This document shows positions 7,993 through 16,808 of a stretch of 64,000 nucleotides of DNA, in pieces; position 1 is the first letter of the stretch; each line of letters begins with the position of its first letter. The position numbers were made by a program, and so were the translations under genes. Location of the stretch: the NCBI GenBank assembly GCA_032464575.1, contig JAWDKM010000005.1, positions 465,698 to 529,697 on the forward strand. Direction: 5' to 3'. Under the pieces are notes generated by a model. That model worked only from the letters and a program-made list of their open reading frames with translations, was not told where the DNA came from and searched no databases. This DNA is from Pontivivens sp032464575 (GTDB lineage: Bacteria > Pseudomonadota > Alphaproteobacteria > Rhodobacterales > Rhodobacteraceae).

Positions 7993-8571
7993 TCAGCGGT
8001 TGAACTTGTCGGCGAGCTCCGCCACGCGTTGCCCGAGGGCCCGGGCCGAGGCCAGATCGCTCGCCCGCGGCACCACGTCGGGCCCCTTGTCCACGTCCGA
8101 TTGTGCGGCCGCGCCGAGGTAGTAGCCCATCCGATTGAGGTTCTCCGGATCGTCGCCCGGGTGGATCTGCTCCGATCCCGGCTGACCCAGCGAGACCCAG
8201 ATCATCTGCTGCTGGGAGGCGAGCACCACCATGCGCAGCAGCGTCAGCACCTTGTCGCCACTCAGCGAGCCCGAATTGGTGAAGCCCGCCGCCAGCTTGT
8301 CCTTCCACGCCGCGTTCTGCCATTTCTTCGAACTCGCATCCGCGAACTGCTCGAACGTGCCGGAGACCGAGCCCATATAGGTCGGCGAGCCGAAGATGAT
8401 CGCGTCCGCGCTGTCGAGCGCCTCCCACGGTCCGCTGTCGGGCGAGGTGAGGTCGTCGGCCTTCAGCACCTCGACCTCGGCGCCCGCATCGCGCGCGCCC
8501 TCGGCCACGGCCTCCGCCTGCTTCTCCGTGTGCCCGTAGCCCGAGTGATAGACGATCGCGACCTTTGCCAT
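7993..8571 (-). CDS. Flavodoxin-like NAD(P)H:quinone oxidoreductase (WrbA-related)
   Basis: A 192-residue FMN-binding flavodoxin-fold protein. The N-terminal 'VAIVYHSGYGHTEKQAEAV' is the phosphate-binding loop and 'IIFGSPTYMGSVSGTFEQF' is the isoalloxazine loop. 'GFTNSGSLSGDKVLTLLRM' matches WrbA/flavodoxin-like reductases. Family members make two-electron reductions of quinones. The start at 8571 has AAGGAG 7 bases upstream. The gene lies between oppC and the OppDF ATPase, an unusual place for a redox enzyme. It is probably co-transcribed with the operon, though it may have its own promoter in the 102-base gap. Confidence 0.85.
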   Translation of the reverse strand: MAKVAIVYHSGYGHTEKQAEAVAEGARDAGAEVEVLKADDLTSPDSGPWEALDSADAIIFGSPTYMGSVSGTFEQFADASSKKWQNAAWKDKLAAGFTNSGSLSGDKVLTLLRMVVLASQQQMIWVSLGQPGSEQIHPGDDPENLNRMGYYLGAAAQSDVDKGPDVVPRASDLASARALGQRVAELADKFNR

Positions 8572-8673
8572 GATGTGCTCCTTGCGCTCCGGCGGACCGT
8601 CCGCCTTCTGTCGGGGAGCTATCGGGGCGGGCGCCACCTTCAATCGTCATTGCGGAACCAAATTGTCGCCCCA

Positions 8674-9804
8674 TCACCGGTCCTTCGGATCGAGCGCGTC
8701 GCGCAGCCCGTCGCCCAGGAAGTTGAGCGCGAAGAGCAGCACGGTCAGCGTCAGCGCGGGCCAGATCAGCATGTGCGGCGCGTTCTGCATGTTCTTCGCC
8801 CCTTCGGAGATCAGCACGCCGAGCGAGGTCAGCGGCTCCTGCACGCCGAGGCCGAGGAAGGAGAGGAAGCTTTCGAGCAGGATCACCTTCGGGATCAGGA
8901 GCGTCATGTAGATGATCACGGTGCCCAGCGTGTTGGGAATGATGTGCCGCCGCAGGATCGCGCCGTTGCTCACGCCGAGCGACTCGGCTGCCTGTACGAA
9001 CTCCCGGCGGCGCAGGGAGAGCGTCTGTCCACGCACGATCCGCGCCATGTCCAGCCATTCGACGCAACCCACCGCGATGAACATCAGCACCACGTTTCGC
9101 CCGAAGAACACCACGAGCAGGATCACGAAGAAGATGAAGGGCAGCGAGTAGAGCACATCGACGATGCGCATCATCACGTTGTCCACCCGCCCCCCGATGA
9201 AGCCGGCCGTGGCGCCGTAGAGCACGCCGATCACCAGCGCGACGCCGGAGGCGAGCAGGCCGATCATCAGGGAGATACGCAGACTGATCAGGATGCGGCT
9301 CAAGAGGTCCCGCCCGTTCGCATCCGTTCCGAAGTAGAAATGCAGCCGGTTCACGTCGGCGGCCATGATGATGCGGTTCTCTGCCTCGTCGATCTCCACC
9401 ACACGGGCATTGGTGAAGAGGTCAGAGCGGTCGAGATACCGCGTCACCCTTTCATCCACCTCGCGCAGGGATGTGCCGGTGACGGTCAGCACTTCGCCCT
9501 CCAGCGTGATGCCGTCGAGCTGCAGGCGGGCGCGGCGCAGGGCGCTTTCGGCCTCGGGGATGATCTCCTCGGCCCGCGGATAGGCCTCCAGCGAGGCGGG
9601 GGCGCGGACATAGGCCGGGTAGACCTCCGCATAGTGGTGCGGCGCGATCGCCGGACCGATGATCCCGGCAAGTGCCGCGAAGACCAGGACGACGATGGAG
9701 GCCATGGCGGCCCGGTTCCGGCGCAGGCGCAGGAGAGCGGTCTGCCACAGGGAGCGGGAGCGGACCTCCGGCTGTCCCGCGGCGATTTCGGTCACGTCAG
9801 TCAT
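8674..9804 (-). CDS. oppC: Oligopeptide ABC transporter permease (OppC type)
   Basis: A 376-residue permease with a binding-protein-dependent transport domain. The EAA-loop is 'REFVQAAESLGVSNGAILRRH', followed by 'HIIPNTLG', which contacts the ATPase. About six membrane helices follow one N-terminal helix (about 33-55). Classical OppC proteins are near 300 residues. The excess here is a charged periplasmic loop of about 100 residues between helix 1 and the DPP-like core ('HFYFGTDANGRDLLSR'). The start overlaps the oppB stop by 8 bases, indicating coupled translation. Confidence 0.92.
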   Translation of the reverse strand: MTDVTEIAAGQPEVRSRSLWQTALLRLRRNRAAMASIVVLVFAALAGIIGPAIAPHHYAEVYPAYVRAPASLEAYPRAEEIIPEAESALRRARLQLDGITLEGEVLTVTGTSLREVDERVTRYLDRSDLFTNARVVEIDEAENRIIMAADVNRLHFYFGTDANGRDLLSRILISLRISLMIGLLASGVALVIGVLYGATAGFIGGRVDNVMMRIVDVLYSLPFIFFVILLVVFFGRNVVLMFIAVGCVEWLDMARIVRGQTLSLRRREFVQAAESLGVSNGAILRRHIIPNTLGTVIIYMTLLIPKVILLESFLSFLGLGVQEPLTSLGVLISEGAKNMQNAPHMLIWPALTLTVLLFALNFLGDGLRDALDPKDR

Positions 9805-10714
9805 AGCGTACCCTCGGGTCCAGCAGGGCGTAGAGCAGGTCCACGATCAGGTTGAAGATCACGACGAAGATCGCGACGATGATCACCGTCCCCATCACCA
9901 GCGTGTAGTCGCGGTTCAACGCGCCCTGCACGAAGTACCGGCCGATGCCGGGAATGCCGAAGATCTGCTCGATGACGATGGAGCCGGTCAGAAGCGCCGC
10001 GGCGGCGGGGCCTATGTAGCTGACAGCAGGCAGGCTCGCCGCCCTCAGCGCGTGCTTGATCACGATCATCCGCGTCGGCAAGCCGTAGGCGCGCGCCGTG
10101 CGCACGTGGTCGGAGCGCAGCGCCTCGATCATCGCGCCGCGGATCAGGCGCGCGACGACCGCCACCTGCGGCAGCGCCAGCGCGATGACCGGAAGCACCA
10201 TCTGCTGCCAGGAGCCCCAGCCGATGGCGGGCAGCCAGCCGAGCCAGACAGCGAAGATCAGGCTCAGCACCGGCGCTACCACGAAGTTGGGTATGGTGAT
10301 CCCGAAGGTCGCCGTCGCGATCACAGCGTAGTCGACCCACGAGTTCTGTCGCAGCGCCGCGATGGAACCGAGCGTCGCCCCGACCAGCAGCGCCAGCGCC
10401 AGCGCCATCCCGCCGAGCTGGATCGAGACCGGCAACCCCGCGCCCAGTATTTCCTGAACGTCGAAGTCGCGATAGACGAAGGACGGCCCCATGTCGCCCT
10501 GCACCAGGTTGCCGAGATAGCGCGCATATTGCTGCCACAGCGGCAGGTCGAGCCCGAAGGTCGCATTGAGATTGGCCATCACCGATGGCTCCAGCGTGCG
10601 CTCCTGATCGAAGGGGCCGCCCGGCGCCACGCGCATCATGAAGAACGCGGCGGTGATGATGAAAAACAGAAGCGGTACGGCCCCCAGAAGGCGCCTGATC
10701 GCATAAGCCAGCAT
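9797..10714 (-). CDS. oppB: Oligopeptide ABC transporter permease (OppB type)
   Basis: A 305-residue inner-membrane permease. The N-terminus 'MLAYAIRRLLGAVPLLFFII' is the typical OppB first helix and is followed by the periplasmic 'PGGPFDQERTLEPSVMANL' segment. The EAA-loop lies at 'DHVRTARAYGLPTRMIVIKH'. With OppC it forms the peptide channel. It is preceded by an oppA-oppB intergenic hairpin and overlaps oppC. The length matches the OppB/DppB family. Confidence 0.94.
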   Translation of the reverse strand: MLAYAIRRLLGAVPLLFFIITAAFFMMRVAPGGPFDQERTLEPSVMANLNATFGLDLPLWQQYARYLGNLVQGDMGPSFVYRDFDVQEILGAGLPVSIQLGGMALALALLVGATLGSIAALRQNSWVDYAVIATATFGITIPNFVVAPVLSLIFAVWLGWLPAIGWGSWQQMVLPVIALALPQVAVVARLIRGAMIEALRSDHVRTARAYGLPTRMIVIKHALRAASLPAVSYIGPAAAALLTGSIVIEQIFGIPGIGRYFVQGALNRDYTLVMGTVIIVAIFVVIFNLIVDLLYALLDPRVRYD

Positions 10715-10732
10715 GATCGAACTTTCGGAAAG

Positions 10733-10762
10733 GGTACCGCCTGGCCCTCGCCAGACGGCACC
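10733..10762 (-). promoter_or_regulatory. Intercistronic hairpin between oppA and oppB
   Basis: The arms GGTACCGCCTGG (10733-10744) and CCAGACGGCACC (10751-10762) form a 12-bp stem with two G-U pairs and a 6-base loop in the minus-strand transcript. No long U-tract follows. Such hairpins after a binding-protein gene commonly stabilise or attenuate the mRNA, so that the binding protein is made in excess over the permeases. That role is inferred. Confidence 0.55.
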
Positions 10763-10771
10763 GGTGTCAAC

Positions 10772-12364
10772 TCACTGGGAGATGGACATGAAGCGGGTCG
10801 GGTGGACGTTCTGGATGTTGTCCTCCCACCCTTCCAGCGCATCGCTCACCAGCGAGCGCGAGGAGTAGTAGAGCAACGGGATCTGCGGGTTGTCGGCGAG
10901 GAAGAGCTCCTCGGCCTGAGCCAGCACCTGCGCCCGCTGCTGCAGGTCGGTCGTCTCGCCCGCCTGGTCGAGCAGCCCGTCATATTCCGGGTTGTCGTAG
11001 TTGCCGTAGTTGAAGCCCGGATTGTCCGCCCGGTTCAGGAACAGGAAGTTCTGCGGGTCGGAGTAGTCGCCGATCCAGCCGGCGCGGGCGACGTCGTGCA
11101 CCTTCTCGTCGCGCAGCATCGCATAGTGGGCCGAGGCGTCACGCACGTTGTAGGTCGTCTCCACGCCGAGGATCGACCACATGTCGGCGATGGCGGTCGC
11201 CGCGTTGCGGTGGTTCTCGGACGTGTTGTAGCTGATCTCGATCTCGATGGGGTTGTCGGGACCGTAGCCCGCTTCCTCCATCAGCGCGATGGCGGCATCC
11301 TCGCGGTCGAGCATGGACATGTCGGACCACTCGTAGGACGGCGCGTCGTCGCCCAGATAGTTGCCGATCCCCGGCGGAACCCAGCTATAGGCGGGCATCA
11401 TCGTACCGGAGAAGATCTCCTCCGCCAGGAAGTCACGGTCGATCACCATGGACAGCGCCTGCCGGATGCGCGGATCGTCGAAGGGCTCCCGCGCTGTGTT
11501 GACGCCGTAGTAGTAGACGCCGAGATAGGGCGCGATCCGCACTGCGTCGTCGTACTCCGCCTCGAGCCGCGGAATGTCCTCCGCCGGCAGGTCGGAGCAG
11601 GAATGGACCTCGCCCGCTTCCCAGCCGCGCACGCAGGTGGCGCGATCCTCGAAGGGCAGGAACTCGACACGCTCGATCTCGACGCTGTCGGCGGCGTGGA
11701 ATTCCTCGTTCTTCGTCAGCACGATGCGATCGTTGAGCGTGAAGCTTTCCAACGTATAGGCGCCGTTGGAGACGTGGTTCTCCGGCAGGACGAAGTCATT
11801 GCCGTGCTCCTCGACGGATGCGGGATGCACCGGCAGGCCGGTCTGGTGGGTCAGCAGCTCCAGAAAGAACGGCGTCGGGCCTTCCAGCGTGATCTCCAGC
11901 GTCTGGTCGTCAATCGCGCGGACGCCGAGCTCCTCCTTCTCCATGTCGCCGGAGTTGATCGCGGCAGCATTCTGGATCGGGTAGAGGATGTTGGCGTATT
12001 TCGCGCCCGTCGCCGGATCCATGATCCGCTGAAGCGAGTAGACGAAATCGCCGGCGACGACCGGATCGCCGTTCGACCAGCTTGCATCCTCGCGCAGGGT
12101 GAAGGTCCAGACCGTACCATCGTCGGACGTCGTCCATTCCGTGGCCACACCCGGGATCACGTTCGCCTCGTTGTCGTAGATGACCAGACCCTCGAACATG
12201 TCGCGCAGCAGGTTCGCCTCGGTCACGGTGGAGGTCTTGTGCTGATCGAGCGTTTCGGGATCGCCGTCGGAGCCGCGGAAGTAGGTCTGGGCCGAGGCCG
12301 CCGCACCGAGCGTCAGTGCCAGCACCGACGTGAGGGCAGCCGTCCGCAGAATCGAACGAGGCAT
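10772..12364 (-). CDS. oppA: Oligopeptide ABC transporter substrate-binding protein (OppA type)
   Basis: A 530-residue periplasmic protein with a Sec signal peptide (MPRSILRTAALTSVLALTLG..ASAQ, cleavage near residue 25). The SBP family 5 signature is clear: 'DPETLDQHKTSTVTEANLLR', 'MFEGLVIYDNEANVIPGVA', 'FTLREDASWSNGDPVVAGDF' and 'VSNGAYTLESFTLNDRIVL'. This closely follows enterobacterial OppA and has no lipobox. It captures peptides for OppBC-OppDF and is the first gene of the operon. GGGAGATAAAAC precedes the ATG. Confidence 0.95.
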   Translation of the reverse strand: MPRSILRTAALTSVLALTLGAAASAQTYFRGSDGDPETLDQHKTSTVTEANLLRDMFEGLVIYDNEANVIPGVATEWTTSDDGTVWTFTLREDASWSNGDPVVAGDFVYSLQRIMDPATGAKYANILYPIQNAAAINSGDMEKEELGVRAIDDQTLEITLEGPTPFFLELLTHQTGLPVHPASVEEHGNDFVLPENHVSNGAYTLESFTLNDRIVLTKNEEFHAADSVEIERVEFLPFEDRATCVRGWEAGEVHSCSDLPAEDIPRLEAEYDDAVRIAPYLGVYYYGVNTAREPFDDPRIRQALSMVIDRDFLAEEIFSGTMMPAYSWVPPGIGNYLGDDAPSYEWSDMSMLDREDAAIALMEEAGYGPDNPIEIEISYNTSENHRNAATAIADMWSILGVETTYNVRDASAHYAMLRDEKVHDVARAGWIGDYSDPQNFLFLNRADNPGFNYGNYDNPEYDGLLDQAGETTDLQQRAQVLAQAEELFLADNPQIPLLYYSSRSLVSDALEGWEDNIQNVHPTRFMSISQ

Positions 12365-12682
12365 GTTTTATCTCCCTGTGGTTGATTAGCCTGTCTGCAA
12401 GGCTGACCTATTCATAAATCCGTTGCAAGGTGATCACCCGCCTTCGCACACCGCGACTGACGCGACGAAATCAGCGTTCTGGCCGCGGTCGCGAAACGAT
12501 GACGGCCACTTGCCGGGCATCGTCGATCTTTCCGGCAACTTCCTAAAAATTGAGATATCTCAGTCACGAAGGCTGCATACGACCTCCGCTGGCCCATCGA
12601 TTCGCCCGTTCGTGCCGGTTCGGAACGCAACGGGGCGCCACCGCGGGCGCCCCTGCGCGATTTGCGAAGGCGGTCGCGGCCG
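12365..12682. other. Intergenic region upstream of oppA (318 bp)
   Basis: This is the leader and promoter region of the opp operon and the 3' flank of the SDR gene. It contains an AT-richer patch (about 12540-12560) where an oppA promoter could lie, but no promoter motif is secure. I see no RNA gene and no credible ORF in it. Confidence 0.5.
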
Positions 12683-13447
12683 TCAGAGGTGGTAGCCGCC
12701 GTCCACCGGGATGACCGTGCCGCTGACGAACCCGGCCGCGGGCGAGGCGAGAAAGGCGATGACGCCCGCCACGTCTTCGGGCATCCCGATGCGGCCCAGC
12801 GCCGTGTTGCCGCGCAGGTAGTCGCGCGCCTCCGGCATCCGGTCGAAGAGTTCCGCGTTGAATTCGTCGTCGAGCCCGCCGGGCGCCACCGCGTTCACCG
12901 TGATCCCGCGCCCGCCGAAATGCTTCGCGAGGTACGGCGTCAGGCTCTCGATCGCCGCCTTCAGCGGGCCGTAGCTGACCAGCGGTGCGAAGGCGACCTG
13001 CGCCGTGCCCGACGAGATCAGCACCACCCGGCCGCCCTCCGCAAGCAGCGGGTCGAGCGCCTGGGTCAGCATGAAGACGCCCTTGTAGTTGGTGGAGTAT
13101 ACACGGTCGAGCGCGCCCTCCTCCACCTGCCCGAACATCTGGTCGCCGAGGATCCCGGCATTGTTGACCAGAATGTCGAAGTCCTGCCGGCCCCACTGGC
13201 CAAGCTGGCCGTTCACCGTCTCGACGAAACCCGCGATCTCGCCCGTGCCCGACAGGTCGAGTTGCACGGCGGCGGCCTTCCGGCCCAGCGCCTCGATATC
13301 CGCGACGGTCTGCGCCGCGTCCTCGGCCCGCGCGCGATAGGTGATGATCACGTCCGCCCCGTCCGCGGCCAGCGCCAGCGCGGTTTCCCGGCCGATGTTG
13401 CGGTTGCCGCCGGTCACCAGCGCGATCTTGTTCTGAAGCTTGCTCAT
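12683..13447 (-). CDS. SDR-family oxidoreductase
   Basis: A classical short-chain dehydrogenase/reductase of 254 residues. The Rossmann motif is 'TGGNRNIGRETALALAADGA' (TGxxxxxG), 'NNAG' is present, and the active site has Ser in 'VVLISSGTA' and Y-x-x-x-K in 'VSYGPLKAA'. The C-terminus 'SGTVIPVDGGYHL' is typical. NADP preference and substrate cannot be read with confidence. The start at 13447 has GGAGAGAGAC upstream. It is divergent from the LysR regulator at 13561, the usual regulator-target arrangement. Confidence 0.9.
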   Translation of the reverse strand: MSKLQNKIALVTGGNRNIGRETALALAADGADVIITYRARAEDAAQTVADIEALGRKAAAVQLDLSGTGEIAGFVETVNGQLGQWGRQDFDILVNNAGILGDQMFGQVEEGALDRVYSTNYKGVFMLTQALDPLLAEGGRVVLISSGTAQVAFAPLVSYGPLKAAIESLTPYLAKHFGGRGITVNAVAPGGLDDEFNAELFDRMPEARDYLRGNTALGRIGMPEDVAGVIAFLASPAAGFVSGTVIPVDGGYHL

Positions 13448-13560
13448 TGTCTCTCTCCTCATCAGGGCGCGACTGCCGCGCCGTCGAGGTAGAAGATGGA
13501 CAGTGCTTCTTACGCCTCATACCCTGCCAATCAGCAAGTCCATAGTGCATGGAGCGCAAT

Positions 13561-14466
13561 ATGTCCGGCCGTCTGGAAGACAGCGCCCTCTTCGCCCGCG
13601 TGGTCGAACTGGGATCCCTCCGGGCGGCCGCCATGGAGGCCGGGGTAGAGCCCTCCTCCGTTTCGCGCCGCATGACCGCGCTGGAGACCCGGTTGGGCGC
13701 AAAGCTGCTCGATCGCTCGGGCGCGCGGACCCGGCCGACCGAGGCGGGCGGGCGTTACCATGCCGCGATGCGCGGCCTGCTCGGCCAGGTCGATGCGGTG
13801 GAAAGCGAGATCGCGGGACAGACGCTGCGGCCGAGCGGCCGCCTGCGGGTCGCCGCCAGCATCGATTTCGGGCAGGCACATGTTGCACCCTGGCTGCTCG
13901 ACTTCGCCAAACGGCACCCAGATGTGAGCCCGGAACTGCTGCTTGACAGCCGGTCGGTCGACCTCGTCCGCGACGACATCGACGTCGCGATCCGGGTCGG
14001 CCGCCCGCCCGACAGTGCCCTGATGGCCCGCAAGCTGGCGAACGTGCCGCGAGCCCTCTTCGCCGCACCCACCTGGCTGGAGGAGAACCCGATCGGCACC
14101 GTCGCGGACCTCGCGCACAAACCGCAGGTCTTCTTCCACCCCGAGCACCGGCTCCGCCCGCTGGAGATCACCGATCCCGACGGCAGGCTCCATCGCGTCC
14201 CGCGCGGAGATGGCGTCACGATCAACGCCATTGCCTCGATCGTAGAGGCCGTGAAGGCCGGGTTCGGCCTCCATGCTGGCCCGATCTGGGCCTTCCATGC
14301 CGCACTTGAGGCAGGGGAGGCCGTGCAGGTATTGCCCGACCACGTGCTTCCCGTCCCGCCGATCATGGCGCTCTGGCGTCCCGCCGTGGTCCAGCCCGCC
14401 GCAATCCGCAGCTTCGTGGAGCATGTGGCCGAACGGGCGCGCGCGGTGCCGGGCCTCATGCGCTGA
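13561..14466 (+). CDS. LysR-family transcriptional regulator
   Basis: A 301-residue regulator with an N-terminal winged HTH (about 5-63; 'FARVVELGSLRAAAMEAGVE', 'SSVSRRMTALETRLGAKLLD') and a LysR substrate-binding domain (about 90-295; 'GRLRVAASIDFGQAHVAPWL'). The ATG at 13561 is preferred because GGAG lies 6 bases upstream; an in-frame ATG at 13549 overlaps that site. It likely controls the divergent SDR gene. The 113-base gap has ATGGAC (13496-13501) and GTCCAT (13538-13543) as a widely spaced inverted repeat that could be part of a LysR site, which is a weak guess. Confidence 0.93.
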   Translation: MSGRLEDSALFARVVELGSLRAAAMEAGVEPSSVSRRMTALETRLGAKLLDRSGARTRPTEAGGRYHAAMRGLLGQVDAVESEIAGQTLRPSGRLRVAASIDFGQAHVAPWLLDFAKRHPDVSPELLLDSRSVDLVRDDIDVAIRVGRPPDSALMARKLANVPRALFAAPTWLEENPIGTVADLAHKPQVFFHPEHRLRPLEITDPDGRLHRVPRGDGVTINAIASIVEAVKAGFGLHAGPIWAFHAALEAGEAVQVLPDHVLPVPPIMALWRPAVVQPAAIRSFVEHVAERARAVPGLMR

Positions 14467-14486
14467 CGCCCGGCACACCCTTTCGA

Positions 14487-14513
14487 GCATCCGCGCCGAA
14501 GACCGCGGGATGC
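14487..14513. terminator. Possible terminator hairpin between lysR and argF
   Basis: GCATCCGCG (14487-14495) and CGCGGGATGC (14504-14513) form a bulged stem in the 51-base gap between the convergent LysR gene and argF. Only short A/T runs flank it, so it may be a weak bidirectional terminator. Confidence 0.35.
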
Positions 14514-14517
14514 GCCC

Positions 14518-15441
14518 TCAGGACAGGCACCATTTCAGGATTGCCTTCTGCGCGTGCACCCGGTTCTCCGCCTCGTCGAAGATCACGGACTGCGGCCCGT
14601 CCATGACCGCATCCGTGACCTCCTCGCCCCGGTGCGCGGGCAGGCAGTGCATGAAGAGCGCCTGCTCCCCCGCCGCCGCCATCAGAGCCTCGTTGACCTG
14701 GTAGGGCTTGAGGAGGTTGTGCCGCCGGTCGCGCGCGCTGGCGTCGTCATGCATGGAGAGCCACGTGTCCGCAACGATGAGGTCAGCACCCTCCACGGCC
14801 TTCACCGGATCGCGCTCGATCCGCACGTCGGCCCCTTTGGAGCGGGCGAAATCCACCGCCTCCGCCTCCGGGTCCAGCACCTCCGGCCCGCTGAAGGTAA
14901 GGTCGAAGCCGAACTGCCCGGCGGCATGCAGGAACGAGGCGCAGACATTGTTGCCGTCCCCGGTCCAGACCACCCGCTTGCCCGCGATAGGCCCCTTGTG
15001 CTCCTCGAAGGTCAGGACGTCGGCCATGATCTGGCAGGGATGCGTGCGGTCGGTGAGCCCGTTGATGACCGGCACGCTCGCGTGCTCGGCTAGCTCCAGC
15101 AGCGTCTCCTCCGCGAAGGTGCGGATCATGATGAGGTCGACATAGCGGCTGAGCACCCGCGCGGTGTCCGCGATGCTCTCGCCATGGCCGAGCTGCATCT
15201 CGGCCCCGGTCAGCACCATGGTCTGCCCGCCCATCTGACGCACGCCGAGGTCGAAGGAGGTGCGCGTGCGCGTCGACGGCTTCTCGAAGATCAGCGCGAC
15301 CATCCGGTCCTTCAGCGGCTGCTCCGCATCGGGCGCGCCCTTGGGCTGCCCGGCGCGCGCCTCCTTCATCGCGCGTGCGTCATCGATGAGGTCGCGAAGA
15401 ACGGGGGCATCGACCTTGTTCAGGTCCAGGAAGTGTTTCAT
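14518..15441 (-). CDS. argF: Ornithine carbamoyltransferase
   Basis: A 307-residue cytosolic enzyme that makes citrulline from ornithine and carbamoyl phosphate in arginine biosynthesis. The carbamoyl-phosphate loop is 'STRTRTSF' (residues 56-63), with 'THPCQ' and the ornithine-binding 'MHCLPAHRGEEV' near the C-terminus. The length is normal. It lies 62 bases downstream of argD on the same strand, forming an argD-argF unit. The ATG at 15441 matches the conserved N-terminus 'MKHFLDL', which fits other alphaproteobacterial ArgF proteins. Confidence 0.97.
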   Translation of the reverse strand: MKHFLDLNKVDAPVLRDLIDDARAMKEARAGQPKGAPDAEQPLKDRMVALIFEKPSTRTRTSFDLGVRQMGGQTMVLTGAEMQLGHGESIADTARVLSRYVDLIMIRTFAEETLLELAEHASVPVINGLTDRTHPCQIMADVLTFEEHKGPIAGKRVVWTGDGNNVCASFLHAAGQFGFDLTFSGPEVLDPEAEAVDFARSKGADVRIERDPVKAVEGADLIVADTWLSMHDDASARDRRHNLLKPYQVNEALMAAAGEQALFMHCLPAHRGEEVTDAVMDGPQSVIFDEAENRVHAQKAILKWCLS

Positions 15442-15503
15442 GTCGGAAATCCCTTTCCGGGAGATGTCGTGGGGGCGGAGCGCGACGGCTCCGCCCGGCA
15501 GGA

Positions 15504-16694
15504 TCAGGCGGCCGCGCCCTTGGCGACGGCGCCCGCGGCGGCATCGAGACGTCGCAGCGCCTCGTCCACCTCGGCATCGGTCAGGTTCAGCGGCGGCAGG
15601 ATGCGGATCACGTTGTCCCCGCCACCCACGACCAGAACGCCCGCGTCGTGGCCCGCCGCGATCACGTCGCCGTTCGGCACCCGGCACTTTATGCCGAGCA
15701 TCAGCCCGGACCCGCGGACCAGTTCGAACACGTCCGAATGCGAGGCGACCAGGCTTTCCAGCCCCTGCCGCAGACGACCCGAGATGGCGGAAACGCGATC
15801 GAGGAACCCGTCCTCGGTCACCACCTCCATCACCGCGCAACCCACGGCACAGGCGAGCGGGTTACCGCCATATGTCGTCCCGTGCGTGCCCACGGTCATG
15901 CCGGACGCCGCTTCCTCGGTCGCAAGGCAGGCGCCGAGCGGAAAGCCCCCGCCGATGCCCTTGGCCACCGCCATGATGTCGGGGGCGGCTCCGGACCACT
16001 CATGGGCGAAGAGCTTGCCGGTCCGGCCCATGCCGCACTGGATCTCGTCATAGATCAAGAGGATGCCGTGCTCGTCGCAGAGGTCGCGCAGACCCTTAAG
16101 GCAAGGATCCGGCACCGGCACGATGCCGCCCTCGCCCTGCACCGGCTCAATCAGGATCGCCGCCGTCCGCTCATTGATCGCGGCGTTCAGCGCATCGTGA
16201 TCGCCGAAGGGCAGATGCACGAAGCCCGGCAGCAGCGGGCCGAACCCGTTCGTCAGCTTCTCCGACCCCGCGGCCGAGATCATGCCGAGCGTCCGCCCGT
16301 GGAAGGAGCCGGAGAACGTGATGATCTCGTCGCGGCCGGTCCCCTTCACCGCATGGTACTTGCGCGCCATCTTCACCGCGGCCTCGGTCGCCTCGGTCCC
16401 CGAGTTGGTGAAGAAGACGGTGTCGGCGAAGGTATGCTCCACCAGCATCTCCGCCAGCCGCTTCTGCTTGGGGATCTCGTAGAGGTTGGACGTATGCCAC
16501 AGTCGTCGGCCCTGCTCCTCCAGCGCGGCTACCAGACGGGGATGCGCGTGGCCCAGAAGGGAGACGGCGATGCCGGCCCCCATGTCCAGGTAGCGCGTGC
16601 CGTCTTCGGTCATCAGCCAGGGGCCCTCGCCCTTCTCGAAAGAGAGCGGTGCCCGCGCATAGGTCGGCAGGACGGGCGTGATCACTGTGGTCAC
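15504..16694 (-). CDS. argD: Acetylornithine aminotransferase (class III, PLP)
   Basis: A 396-residue PLP-dependent transaminase, probably acting on N-acetylornithine and possibly succinyldiaminopimelate. Class III features are 'NSGTEATEAAVKMAR', 'SGSFHGRTLGMISAAG', 'EPVQGEGGI', 'DEIQCGMGRTGKLFAHE' and the Schiff-base lysine in 'MAVAKGIGGGFPLGA'. The N-terminus 'PTYARAPLSFEKGEGPWL' is typical of alphaproteobacterial ArgD. It is the first gene of the argD-argF pair. Confidence 0.95.
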   Translation of the reverse strand: MTTVITPVLPTYARAPLSFEKGEGPWLMTEDGTRYLDMGAGIAVSLLGHAHPRLVAALEEQGRRLWHTSNLYEIPKQKRLAEMLVEHTFADTVFFTNSGTEATEAAVKMARKYHAVKGTGRDEIITFSGSFHGRTLGMISAAGSEKLTNGFGPLLPGFVHLPFGDHDALNAAINERTAAILIEPVQGEGGIVPVPDPCLKGLRDLCDEHGILLIYDEIQCGMGRTGKLFAHEWSGAAPDIMAVAKGIGGGFPLGACLATEEAASGMTVGTHGTTYGGNPLACAVGCAVMEVVTEDGFLDRVSAISGRLRQGLESLVASHSDVFELVRGSGLMLGIKCRVPNGDVIAAGHDAGVLVVGGGDNVIRILPPLNLTDAEVDEALRRLDAAAGAVAKGAAA

Positions 16695-16808
16695 TCCTGA
16701 AAGGCTGCGATGAATGGGATTTCGGCGCCCGCGCAGCCGGATCGGGCGCCGAAACCCCGCTTATCCGGGCCACCTGCCGCCAAGTCAACGAAAAGGCTCG
16801 ACCGCCGC

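Noticed and set aside
8570..8673. Riboswitch or RNA gene between oppC and the flavodoxin gene
   Set aside because: The 102-base gap has no recognisable conserved structure.
9659..12385. A 908-codon open frame opposite oppB and oppA
   Set aside because: Antisense shadow of two clearly identified opp genes, with low-complexity charged composition.
12412..12630. 72-codon frame upstream of oppA
   Set aside because: Composition resembles non-coding GC-rich DNA and there is no start signal.
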